A stretch of DNA of 64,000 nt, from positions 1-64,000 of the forward strand of contig NZ_ONDD01000011.1 of the NCBI RefSeq assembly GCF_900316465.1, in the 5' to 3' direction. Source of the stretch: an uncultured Fibrobacter sp. (lineage in GTDB: Bacteria; Fibrobacterota; Fibrobacteria; Fibrobacterales; Fibrobacteraceae). The position numbers were made by a program, and so were the translations under genes. How positions within the stretch are numbered: the first letter of the stretch is position 1; each line of letters opens with the position of its first letter. The notes below the pieces were generated by a model. The model saw only the letters and a program-made list of their open reading frames with translations. It ran no database searches and was not told where the DNA came from. Positions 31,488-39,137 of the stretch are shown here, piece after piece.

Positions 31488-32765
31488 TTACACTTTGTCG
31501 AGAGCCTGAGTCAAGTCGGCAATAATGTCTTCGACATTTTCGATACCGACGCTGAAACGGATCAGGTCAGGAGCAACACCAGCTTCAATCAACTGTTCGT
31601 CGCTAAGCTGACGGTGAGTGTGGCTTGCCGGGTGCAGCACGCAGCTACGGGCATCGGCCACGTGAGTCACGATGCAAATCATCTTGAGGCTATCCATGAA
31701 CTGGATAGACTTTTCACGACCGCCCTTGATGCCGAACGTGAGAACGCCGCACGGGAGACCGCCCTTAAACTGCTTCTGGGCGAGTTCATAATACTTGTCG
31801 CCTTCAAGACCAGCGTAGTTGACCCAAGCGACCTTCGGGTGGTTCTTGAGGAACTTGGCGCAAACGAGAGCGTTTTCGCAGTGGCGCGGCATGCGGAGGT
31901 GCAAGGTTTCAAGACCCACGTTCAGGAGGAACGCATTCTGCGGAGACTGGATGGAACCAAAGTCGCGCATGAGCTGTGCAGTAGCCTTCGTGATGTAGGC
32001 TCCCTTGCCGAAAGCCTTCGTGTAGGCGAGACCGTGATAGCTCGGATCCGGTTCGGTGAGGCCCTTGAAACGGTCGTGGTTTGCTTCCCAGTCGAAGTTG
32101 CCGCTATCCACAATGCAGCCACCCACAGCCATAGCGTGGCCGTCCATGTACTTGGTCGTGGAGTGGGTCACGATGTCAACGCCGAATTCAATCGGGCGGC
32201 AGAGAATCGGGGTCGGGAAAGTGTTGTCCACAATCATCGGAACGCCGTGCTTGTGGGCGAGATCGGCAAAGCGCTTGAGGTCAAGCACCTTACCAGCCGG
32301 GTTGGCAACCGTTTCGCCGAAAACGCACTTGGTGTTCGGGCGGAAAGCCTTTTCGATTTCTTCGTCAGAGGCATCCTGGTCAACGAATGTGCATTCGATA
32401 CCGAGCTTCTTCATAGTGACGCTGAAGAGGTTGCTCGTACCGCCATAAATGGCAGAAGTGCTGATGAAGTGGTCGCCAGATTCGCAGATGTTGAATACGG
32501 CGTAGAAGTTTGCAGCCTGACCGGAGCTCGTGAGCATGGCAGCGACACCACCTTCGAGAGCAGCAATCTTATTGGCGACAGCGTCGTTGGTCGGGTTCTG
32601 CAGACGGGTGTAGAAGTAGCCACTGGCCTTCAGGTCGAACAAGTCAGCCATGTCATTGGTGGTTTCGTACTTGAACGTGGTGCTCTGGTAGATGGGGAGG
32701 ACGCGCGGTTCGCCGTTTTTCGGCTGCCAGCCACCCTGAATGCAAAGAGTTTCGATTTTAGACAT
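31488..32765 (-). CDS. metY: O-acetylhomoserine aminocarboxypropyltransferase (sulfhydrylase)
   Basis: PLP enzyme of 425 aa, the MetY length, making homocysteine or methionine from O-acetylhomoserine and a sulfur donor. Motifs are IYQSTTFKYETTNDMADLF, YFYTRLQNPTNDAV (phosphate-binding YTR), ALEGGVAAMLTSSGQAAN, DNTFPTPILCRPIEFGVDIVTHSTTKYMDGH (PLP Lys in STTKY) and SCVLHPASHTHRQLSDEQL. The start at 32765 follows AAGAGG; the upstream extension is ignored. An EamA exporter is divergent, and palindromes lie between them, so joint control by a sulfur-responsive regulator is possible. Confidence 0.95.
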   Translation of the reverse strand: MSKIETLCIQGGWQPKNGEPRVLPIYQSTTFKYETTNDMADLFDLKASGYFYTRLQNPTNDAVANKIAALEGGVAAMLTSSGQAANFYAVFNICESGDHFISTSAIYGGTSNLFSVTMKKLGIECTFVDQDASDEEIEKAFRPNTKCVFGETVANPAGKVLDLKRFADLAHKHGVPMIVDNTFPTPILCRPIEFGVDIVTHSTTKYMDGHAMAVGGCIVDSGNFDWEANHDRFKGLTEPDPSYHGLAYTKAFGKGAYITKATAQLMRDFGSIQSPQNAFLLNVGLETLHLRMPRHCENALVCAKFLKNHPKVAWVNYAGLEGDKYYELAQKQFKGGLPCGVLTFGIKGGREKSIQFMDSLKMICIVTHVADARSCVLHPASHTHRQLSDEQLIEAGVAPDLIRFSVGIENVEDIIADLTQALDKV

Positions 32766-32788
32766 TTTTTTGCCTCTTGTTAAAAACT

Positions 32789-32800
32789 TATCTATAGATA
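32789..32800. promoter_or_regulatory. 12-bp palindrome in the metY leader region
   Basis: TATCTATAGATA is a perfect palindrome 24 bp upstream of the metY ATG. A related half (GATATCTACCTATAG) lies near 32903. It could be an operator of an Rrf2-type or other dimeric regulator; none is encoded nearby. Confidence 0.4.
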
Positions 32801-32876
32801 GTAGCTCATTTGGGGCGACTAACATATTTCATTTATGGTTAAATATAGAAAAACACTATCGCTTGGCAATGCACTT

Positions 32877-32892
32877 ATGCAAATATCTGCAT
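32877..32892. promoter_or_regulatory. Inverted repeat between metY and eamA-type gene
   Basis: ATGCA-N6-TGCAT (32877-32881 and 32888-32892) lies in the 210-bp divergent intergenic region, which is otherwise A/T-rich and holds both promoters. Confidence 0.35.
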
Positions 32893-32976
32893 ATATAATT
32901 CCGATATCTACCTATAGTTTTTTACTATAACTAGAATTTCACTAAAAAACACCATAAAAAGCTACTTTTGTGTTCA

Positions 32977-33888
32977 ATGATACCCTCTCGCAACAGTCTC
33001 ACCTTTTGGCATTTGCTCGCCATTATTACCATCACCTTTTGGGGCACGAGCTTCGTAAGCACGAAGGTGCTCTTGAATCATGGTTTTTCGGCAGTGCAAA
33101 TCTTCTCGTTGCGTTTTGCGATTACCTACTTGATCCTTTTGGCGGCAAGTCACAAGCAATTCCGCAGCCAGAACTGGAAGCATGAACTGATTCTGTTCAT
33201 CAGTGGCATTACCGGATGTACACTTTACTTTTGGACCGAAAATACGGCGCTTTCGTTTTCGCCGTCGAGTAACGTGGCGCTCATTATTTGCGCGAACCCG
33301 TTACTCATTCTGATTCTCGGAAGCATTTTCTATAAAAGCGAACGCCTCGGCAAGCGACAAGTTCTAGGCTGTCTTGTCACATTCGTTGGCATGGTATTGG
33401 TGGTTCTAAACGGCAAATTCGTCTTGAAGCTTTCGCCCGTGGGTGATCTGCTCGCCTGCAGCGCCGGAGTCATGTGGGCAATCTATTCGCTAGTCGTGAA
33501 GCAATTGAACGGCAAGTACAATTCGCTGTTCATTACACGCAAGATGTTTTTCTACGGAACCCTGATGTCTATCCCCGCCCTGTTTATCGAAGCACGAGGC
33601 GATGTGTCGAAAGTGCTTGATATTCCTTGGCAGAACTTTATGGAACCCGTCGTCGCTTTTAACTTTCTGTGCCTTACGGTATGTTGCTCCCTGTTCGGAT
33701 ACCTTATCTGGAACAACGTGCTGAAACAGCTCGGCACAGTTCTTGCGAGCAACTACGGCTACGTAGCGCCCTTGATTACCATGATTACGGCTGCAATTGC
33801 TCTTGGCGAACGCATTACGCCCATTGCCATCGTGGGCGCAGTGGCTATTGTCGCAGGCATGATTCTAGCCGAATTCAAGCGAAAATAA
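32977..33888 (+). CDS. EamA/DMT family transporter
   Basis: Integral membrane protein of 303 aa with ten hydrophobic segments in two EamA repeats. The N-terminal repeat has ITFWGTSFVSTKVLL and FSLRFAITYLILL. Both repeats end in typical helices (SNVALIICANPLLILILGSIFY and ASNYGYVAPLITMITAAIALGERITPIAIVGAVAIV). Members export amino acids or metabolites. The ATG at 32977 is preferred; a TTG lies 9 bp upstream. Divergent from metY, so export of a sulfur amino acid is a reasonable guess only. Confidence 0.9.
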   Translation: MIPSRNSLTFWHLLAIITITFWGTSFVSTKVLLNHGFSAVQIFSLRFAITYLILLAASHKQFRSQNWKHELILFISGITGCTLYFWTENTALSFSPSSNVALIICANPLLILILGSIFYKSERLGKRQVLGCLVTFVGMVLVVLNGKFVLKLSPVGDLLACSAGVMWAIYSLVVKQLNGKYNSLFITRKMFFYGTLMSIPALFIEARGDVSKVLDIPWQNFMEPVVAFNFLCLTVCCSLFGYLIWNNVLKQLGTVLASNYGYVAPLITMITAAIALGERITPIAIVGAVAIVAGMILAEFKRK

Positions 33889-33896
33889 TTCTGTAC

Positions 33897-34136
33897 TCAG
33901 ATTTCAGTAAAACGGTCTACGATAGTACCGTCGGCAAGCGTCACCTTGCTTTCAAAATCTTCGCGGTCACGCACCCATAAGGTCCCCTTCGGGTGGTCGG
34001 GCGTTTCGTATTCGCTGCGATAAACCACGAGCGGTTTGACCGATTCACAGTCAAGAGCGTCGGCGGTGACGACGGTATAAATCATCGTTTCTTTTTTGTA
34101 GTGACGATACTTGTGACCGGCAATTGCTTTTGACAT
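33897..34136 (-). CDS. DUF1653 domain protein
   Basis: Small cytosolic protein of 79 aa. HKYRHYKKETMIYTVVTADALDCESVKPLVVYRSEY and GTLWVRDREDFESKV match the DUF1653 pattern (YRHYKG..Y.V.......E.LVVY...Y.....WVRP...F). The start at 34136 (MSKAIAGHKYRHYK) is preferred over 34157. It lies 29 bp after the patatin gene and may be the last gene of that operon. Biochemical function unknown. Confidence 0.8.
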   Translation of the reverse strand: MSKAIAGHKYRHYKKETMIYTVVTADALDCESVKPLVVYRSEYETPDHPKGTLWVRDREDFESKVTLADGTIVDRFTEI

Positions 34137-34165
34137 AGATTGCTTCGTTCCACTCACAATGACGT

Positions 34166-35035
34166 TTATTTTTCTAGAAATTCCATTAGTTTCGGCATGA
34201 GCGCGGTCGCATCTTTTACGCCCATGTCATAAAGTTCCACAAGCTTTGACTTGTCCTTTTCGAGGCGCGAAATCTTGAATTCGGCGCTCGGACGAATCAT
34301 GAACGCAGAGCCCTGAGCGACACGTTCCTCTAGCGTGCGCAAGCACTGGTTGTAACGAATGTGGCGGTTCCTTGCCGCTTCGATAAACTTCGGGTACTTG
34401 CGGTAGAAAAGCTTGAACAGGGGAATCATGGAGTTCGGCTTCTTGACAAAGCCTTCGGGCTGTGTGACGATAACGACCTGCTTTTTGTAGCCCATGCCCG
34501 TAAATACTTCGAACGGAATACTGTCGCCAACACCGCCGTCCAGAAGTTTCATGCCGTCGACTTCGACGATATGGCTCATGAGCGGAAGCGAGGCCGAGGC
34601 GCGAATTTTGTCCATGTCTTCGGGCTTGTCCAAATCGCGTGTGAGCAAATATTCGGGGCCGCCTGTTTCCAGGTTCGTAGCGACCGCATAGAATTTAGTT
34701 TCGGCCGTATTCTCGCGGAACTTTTCAAAGTCGAACGGATCGACCACGCGCGGGATTTGATTGTAGCAATAATCCAACTCGAAAAAATCACCGGTGCGGA
34801 TCAGGTTGCCCCAGCTCATGTAACGTTTGCTTGCCGAATGAACGGTGTCGAGACGCTTGTTGCGTTCACGCTGTTCCGACAGATAGCTACAAAGGTGAGT
34901 GGCACCTGCCGAGGTTCCGGCACATGCTCCAAACTTGATTCCGTTATCTAAAAATACGTCCAATACGCCGGCCGAATACGCACCGCGCATGCCGCCGCCT
35001 TCAACAGCAAGCGCAATATCCTTATACATCGCCAT
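34166..35035 (-). CDS. Patatin-like phospholipase
   Basis: Protein of 289 aa with the complete patatin catalytic set: oxyanion loop EGGGMRGAYSAG, nucleophile elbow GTSAG (within CAGTSAGATHL) and the DGG motif (KLLDGGVGDSIPFE) supplying the catalytic Asp. It resembles the YjjU/RssA group of cytosolic bacterial patatins. Its start overlaps the Nudix stop as TAATG, so translation is coupled. It is the fifth gene of the operon starting at 41809. Lipid acyl hydrolysis is likely, but the substrate is unknown. Confidence 0.92.
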   Translation of the reverse strand: MAMYKDIALAVEGGGMRGAYSAGVLDVFLDNGIKFGACAGTSAGATHLCSYLSEQRERNKRLDTVHSASKRYMSWGNLIRTGDFFELDYCYNQIPRVVDPFDFEKFRENTAETKFYAVATNLETGGPEYLLTRDLDKPEDMDKIRASASLPLMSHIVEVDGMKLLDGGVGDSIPFEVFTGMGYKKQVVIVTQPEGFVKKPNSMIPLFKLFYRKYPKFIEAARNRHIRYNQCLRTLEERVAQGSAFMIRPSAEFKISRLEKDKSKLVELYDMGVKDATALMPKLMEFLEK

Positions 35036-35568
35036 TAGGCATTCTCCATGAGCCACAAATAATCTTTCGGATGTTCCACGAATTTTTCAGGATGCAACTT
35101 GTGCTTTGCAAAGAATTCTTCGCGGGTCATCCAGGTAAAGCTATCGACTTCGCCCGGCTGCGGCACAAGAGAATCCGCTTCCTTGTCGCTGAGAGAAATC
35201 TTGTAGACATCGTAGTATTCGTTGTCGAGGTAAGAGCCGCCGTTAAGCACGCTTTCGTGCTTAGCCTCGAATAAATATTCGAGGTCGCGCGAACTCTTGT
35301 GCACGCCCAATTCTTCGCGCAGTTCGCGCACGGCGGCATTCACGCTGGAATCTCCGGCCGAAATATGGCCCGCGCAACTCGTGTCAAAAAGTCCTGGATT
35401 GTTTTCTTTTACGCGGCTGCGCAATTGGAAAAGAATGCGGCCCTTGTTATCGAAAGCCCAAATATGCACCGTGCGGTGCCACAATCCCTTGGCGTGGACC
35501 TCGGTACGTCCGCACGAATATCCGGCAGGGGATCCATCTGCATTCAAGATATCAATTTGCTCTTCCAT
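35035..35568 (-). CDS. Nudix hydrolase
   Basis: Protein of 177 aa, similar to the isopentenyl-diphosphate isomerase-like Nudix group: LWHRTVHIWAFDNKGRILFQLRS, then the Nudix box GHISAGDSSVNAAVRELREELGV, with Asp in place of the first Glu and REL.EELG intact. It hydrolyses or isomerises a diphosphate-containing metabolite; the exact substrate is unknown. Its start overlaps the end of the upstream hybrid kinase gene by 17 bp, and it is coupled to the patatin gene by TAATG. Confidence 0.92.
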   Translation of the reverse strand: MEEQIDILNADGSPAGYSCGRTEVHAKGLWHRTVHIWAFDNKGRILFQLRSRVKENNPGLFDTSCAGHISAGDSSVNAAVRELREELGVHKSSRDLEYLFEAKHESVLNGGSYLDNEYYDVYKISLSDKEADSLVPQPGEVDSFTWMTREEFFAKHKLHPEKFVEHPKDYLWLMENA

Positions 35569-38056
35569 CCATTACTCGTTCTTTAATTGCCTTGACAATG
35601 CGCTTGTATTCGCACATCAAGTCTGCATGACGCACACGCACATAGTCATAGTCGCCTTCATTGCAGGCAAACTCCATCGCCTTTGCAATACTTGCAATCT
35701 CAACTGCACCAATGTAAAGCGAAGCGCTCTTCAGCATCTGCACCATCAGGCGATAACTTTCAAAGTCCTCGTCCTTGAACAACTTGCTCAAAACCGCGTC
35801 GTATTGCTTTTCTACGTAAACCATCATCTTCTTGCGATAAAGGGCTTCGTTTCTTTCGCAACAGAACAGGCCTACAGATACATTCAACACATCGCTGGGC
35901 AAGTTTTCGCTCGGCTTTTTCGGCTCCTGAATCAGCATCACTTTCTTTGCAGGCTTTTCTTCTACAGGCGCGGGTTCCACGATTTCTTCTTTCTTGGGCA
36001 GTTCATCGTAGTGATTAATCAGTTCTTTCGGCAAGAACTTCAGAAGAATCGTAAACAGCGCATCTTCGTGAACCGGCTTCGTCAAGAAATCGGCAAAGCC
36101 CGCCGTCTCGCAAATCGTCTTTGCCGTAGTGCCATCATCAGCCGTAAGCATCACAATCGGCGTATGCTGATTCGGATGATCGTCCAGCGTCTTCATGATC
36201 GTCAGAATATCCAAGCCATCGACAATCGGCATCGTGTGGTCAAGGAAAATAAGATCGTAATGGTTGCGTCTGAACTTTTCAATCGCTTCCATACCGTTCG
36301 ACACTGGATCAAAGCGGGCAAAGGTTTCTTTCATGAGTCCGCTCATCACGCGCAAATTCATGGGCACATCGTCAATAGCCAAAATCGACGCATTCGGCGC
36401 ATAGAAATGAATAGACTTATTTTCGGACGCATGTACGAATTCATTGTAACGCGTCTTGAAATCGCCCATCAGTTCGTTTTTAACAACCTTCTGCGGAATT
36501 ACAATTTCAACGACCGGGAGACCATCTGCAATATGGCTGCTCTTGATTGAACCGCCGAGGGCCCCAACCAACATTTTGACAAGCGTAAGCGAAGCTCCTG
36601 TCCAGCTCACGCCAGCATCGGGCACATCGATTATCAAGTCAATCTTCTGTGTACTTTCTACACCGTTTTCGTCTTCGGCCCAGCGGTAACCAATCTGAAT
36701 GATGTTTGCGCTGTTGACGACCAAACGTTCCGCATTGAACAAGATATTGCTTATCACTTGCCACAAGCGCGATTCGTCGCCTTCAAGCTGAACCGGAATC
36801 GAAGAATCCACCAGCAGTTCGAACTCTGCCGACTTTTTGCGACTGCGCGCCGCGCTGTAGCAATCGCAAAGAACCGCGAACAAGTCGTATTCCTTGATCG
36901 TAATTTCAAGGCTGTTCGTGCGAATCTTGTTCATGTCCAAAATATCGTTCGAAAGCAAGAGCAGTTCCTGGCCAGAAGCGCGCATCTCCGAAACGTATTC
37001 CTTGAGCGAGGAATCCCCCGATTCTCTCAGAACAATGGCCCCCATGTTCAAGACATTCATTGCCGGATTACGAATATCCTGGCCAACAGATTCCATCATG
37101 CGCAAGCGATCCAGTTCATCGCTAACCAAATGGCTCTTCAGGTGAAGTTCGCGATTCTTGTGAACCAAGAAGAATCGAATGCCAAGGCCCGTCAAGAACA
37201 ACAGCATCAAGAATCCGACAACCCAGAACACCAGGAAAGACAATTGATCCAAGCCATCCGACACATCTTCACCGGCAACCATTCCTGCAAGCATAAAGTC
37301 GTCTTGCAAAAGCTTCGCCATGTAGAAGTAATAAGTCTCGTTTCCAATCTGGACACTTCTTGCCGTGGCAAGTCCGCCACGGTCCATATCCTGACGAAGC
37401 CAGCTATAAATCTTAGCGACATCGGCGTCATTCCACACAGAATCCTGGCGCCACGCTCCCGTGTTATTCTGAATCAGAACTCGGCCATCGTTATCAATCA
37501 CCTGCGCAAAGCATTTCTTTTCAAAGCAATCAACATCGAAGAAGTTGTTTATCGGTATTTCGTCATACTGCATGTACAGTACAAAACGCACGTTATGACG
37601 ATTAAACACCGGGACACCAAGCAGAATTCCCATTTTTTCGCTGTAGCAAACCGATTTGTTGCCACGGAACGATTCCATGACACAGCGATAACTTTCATCG
37701 GGGAAAACGAACTGCGAAGAGCCTGTGTAAGCCGTACCATCAAGCGTAATCAGACCATAACTGGAATTCTCATTCTTCACATCCGACAGAGCCAAAAAAT
37801 CTTCCACGCGGGAACCATCAGCTTCAATCTTACGCGAAATCATCGAAAGAGCGTTCAGGTGAACTTGCAATTTCTCGTTCACAAGATTAGCAATCAAAAC
37901 CGCCTGCTGCGACACCTGCTTTGTCACATAGACATTCAAAAGAGCATCGAGTTTTACACGAAGCAATACGCAAACAAGGCACAGCACGAATACGACGGAG
38001 GCTAGCCACACCACCATCTTGATGTTAATCTTGGCTGTTCTAGGGGTTAATTCCAT
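35552..38056 (-). CDS. Hybrid histidine kinase-like protein without phospho-accepting His (pseudokinase)
   Basis: Membrane protein of 834 aa. Two membrane helices (about 14-33 and 275-300) enclose a periplasmic sensor domain. The dimerisation helix reads SVGQDIRNP where kinases have SHEIRTP: the His is Gln326 (codon CAG, 37081-37079). The ATPase domain has an N-box (ISNILFNAERLV) but no G1 (DxGxG) or G2 (GLGL) box, so ATP use is doubtful. The receiver domain is intact: AIDDVPMN acidic pair, LIFLDHTMP with Asp606, VMLTAD, and LTKPV with the Lys. The C-terminal helical domain resembles HPt but has Gln in place of its His (MVQMLKSASLYIGA). It overlaps the BMP gene by 17 bp, with the ribosome site AAGGGGG inside that gene. 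Probably a scaffold or receiver for the second kinase-like protein. Confidence 0.85.
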   Translation of the reverse strand: MELTPRTAKINIKMVVWLASVVFVLCLVCVLLRVKLDALLNVYVTKQVSQQAVLIANLVNEKLQVHLNALSMISRKIEADGSRVEDFLALSDVKNENSSYGLITLDGTAYTGSSQFVFPDESYRCVMESFRGNKSVCYSEKMGILLGVPVFNRHNVRFVLYMQYDEIPINNFFDVDCFEKKCFAQVIDNDGRVLIQNNTGAWRQDSVWNDADVAKIYSWLRQDMDRGGLATARSVQIGNETYYFYMAKLLQDDFMLAGMVAGEDVSDGLDQLSFLVFWVVGFLMLLFLTGLGIRFFLVHKNRELHLKSHLVSDELDRLRMMESVGQDIRNPAMNVLNMGAIVLRESGDSSLKEYVSEMRASGQELLLLSNDILDMNKIRTNSLEITIKEYDLFAVLCDCYSAARSRKKSAEFELLVDSSIPVQLEGDESRLWQVISNILFNAERLVVNSANIIQIGYRWAEDENGVESTQKIDLIIDVPDAGVSWTGASLTLVKMLVGALGGSIKSSHIADGLPVVEIVIPQKVVKNELMGDFKTRYNEFVHASENKSIHFYAPNASILAIDDVPMNLRVMSGLMKETFARFDPVSNGMEAIEKFRRNHYDLIFLDHTMPIVDGLDILTIMKTLDDHPNQHTPIVMLTADDGTTAKTICETAGFADFLTKPVHEDALFTILLKFLPKELINHYDELPKKEEIVEPAPVEEKPAKKVMLIQEPKKPSENLPSDVLNVSVGLFCCERNEALYRKKMMVYVEKQYDAVLSKLFKDEDFESYRLMVQMLKSASLYIGAVEIASIAKAMEFACNEGDYDYVRVRHADLMCEYKRIVKAIKERVMDGRAN

Positions 38057-39137
38057 CGACTACCCCCTTGACATACCAGTCAAAACGATTCAACATCTCA
38101 TCATCGGTCATGCTTTCGCCTTCGCCCACGCGAATGACACCATGGTTATCTTCGATCGGGCCATAGAACACATCGAACTTTCCTCGGGTCAGACGATTCT
38201 TTTCATCTTCAACAACCTGGCGAATCGATGCGTCAACATTGCGAGTCATTTCAGCCAAGTCCATAATGCCGCTTTCTAGCCCAAGCCAATAAGAGCGACC
38301 TTCAAACTTATCCTGGAGAACTTCACGAATCTTTGGAACATAGAAGTTTTCCCAGTGCCAAACCGGTGCCGTCAGGAATCGATCCGGGAACCTTTTGGAA
38401 TTGTCCCTATTGTAGCCAATAATCCAGACGTCTTTTTCATCTGCAATATCATACGGAGACAAAGCATCCAAATGAGTCGTCAGGACATCGATGTTATGGT
38501 TTTCAAGCAACGAGCGGGTTGAATCAGCCGCCCTAGATTCATCGGTCCACGAGCCAGTCCAGCTTACAAATACTTTTGCTTCGGGATTAACCTTCTGAAC
38601 ACCAAGTGCAAACGCATTGATTCCGCGATTCACTTCAGAAATATTGAGGCCTGCCACATAACCGATTTCGTTCGTCTTCGTCTTCAGTCCGGCCACAATC
38701 CCCGTAAGATAACGGAGTTGGTACATGCGGCCAAAGAAGCTCGACAAATTCGTCATCGACTTCAGTCCGGTCGCATAAAAGAACTTGACTTCCGGATGGT
38801 TTCTCGCCACAGCCATTTCTGCCGCGCCATAACCAAAAGAATTGGCTATGACAATTTTAGCGCCGTTGCTGATGGCCTCTTCCATATCATCCTGCGCCGT
38901 TGAATCGAGAGGAACGTTCTCGTAATAGGCGACATCCAAATCCAAAAGACTTTCCGCTTTCTGGATTGCTTCGTAATGCGATTCGTTCCAGCTATGGTCA
39001 TTACGGAGCCCCGCCATAATCATGGCGACACGAACTTTTTCCGGATTTTCCTGCTTTCCCGTTTCGGGGCCGAACATGAACAAGACGCCCGCAATCAACG
39101 TAATCGCAAGTATAGATGTAAGGACTACCCATTTCAT
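38040..39137 (-). CDS. Membrane-anchored BMP-family periplasmic binding protein
   Basis: Protein of 365 aa. An N-terminal hydrophobic helix (VVLTSILAITLIAGVLFMF) has no lipobox Cys, so it is likely a membrane anchor. The rest is a type I periplasmic-binding fold of the BMP/Med family (PnrA-like): VRVAMIMAGLRNDHSWNESHYEAI, AKIVIANSFGYGAAEMAVARNHPEVKFFYATG, YLTGIVAGLKTKTNEIGYVAGLN, GVQKVNPEAKVFVSWTGSW. BMP proteins bind nucleosides or similar ligands, usually for ABC importers. No permease or ATPase gene is near; instead it is locked between two sensor kinase-like genes (ATGA overlap upstream, 17-bp overlap downstream). I infer a ligand-sensing partner, not a transporter component. Confidence 0.88.
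   Translation of the reverse strand: MKWVVLTSILAITLIAGVLFMFGPETGKQENPEKVRVAMIMAGLRNDHSWNESHYEAIQKAESLLDLDVAYYENVPLDSTAQDDMEEAISNGAKIVIANSFGYGAAEMAVARNHPEVKFFYATGLKSMTNLSSFFGRMYQLRYLTGIVAGLKTKTNEIGYVAGLNISEVNRGINAFALGVQKVNPEAKVFVSWTGSWTDESRAADSTRSLLENHNIDVLTTHLDALSPYDIADEKDVWIIGYNRDNSKRFPDRFLTAPVWHWENFYVPKIREVLQDKFEGRSYWLGLESGIMDLAEMTRNVDASIRQVVEDEKNRLTRGKFDVFYGPIEDNHGVIRVGEGESMTDDEMLNRFDWYVKGVVDGINP

Noticed and set aside
38040..39137. Nucleoside ABC importer component
   Set aside because: No permease or ATPase gene is adjacent, the protein lacks a lipobox, and the gene is embedded between kinase-like genes.
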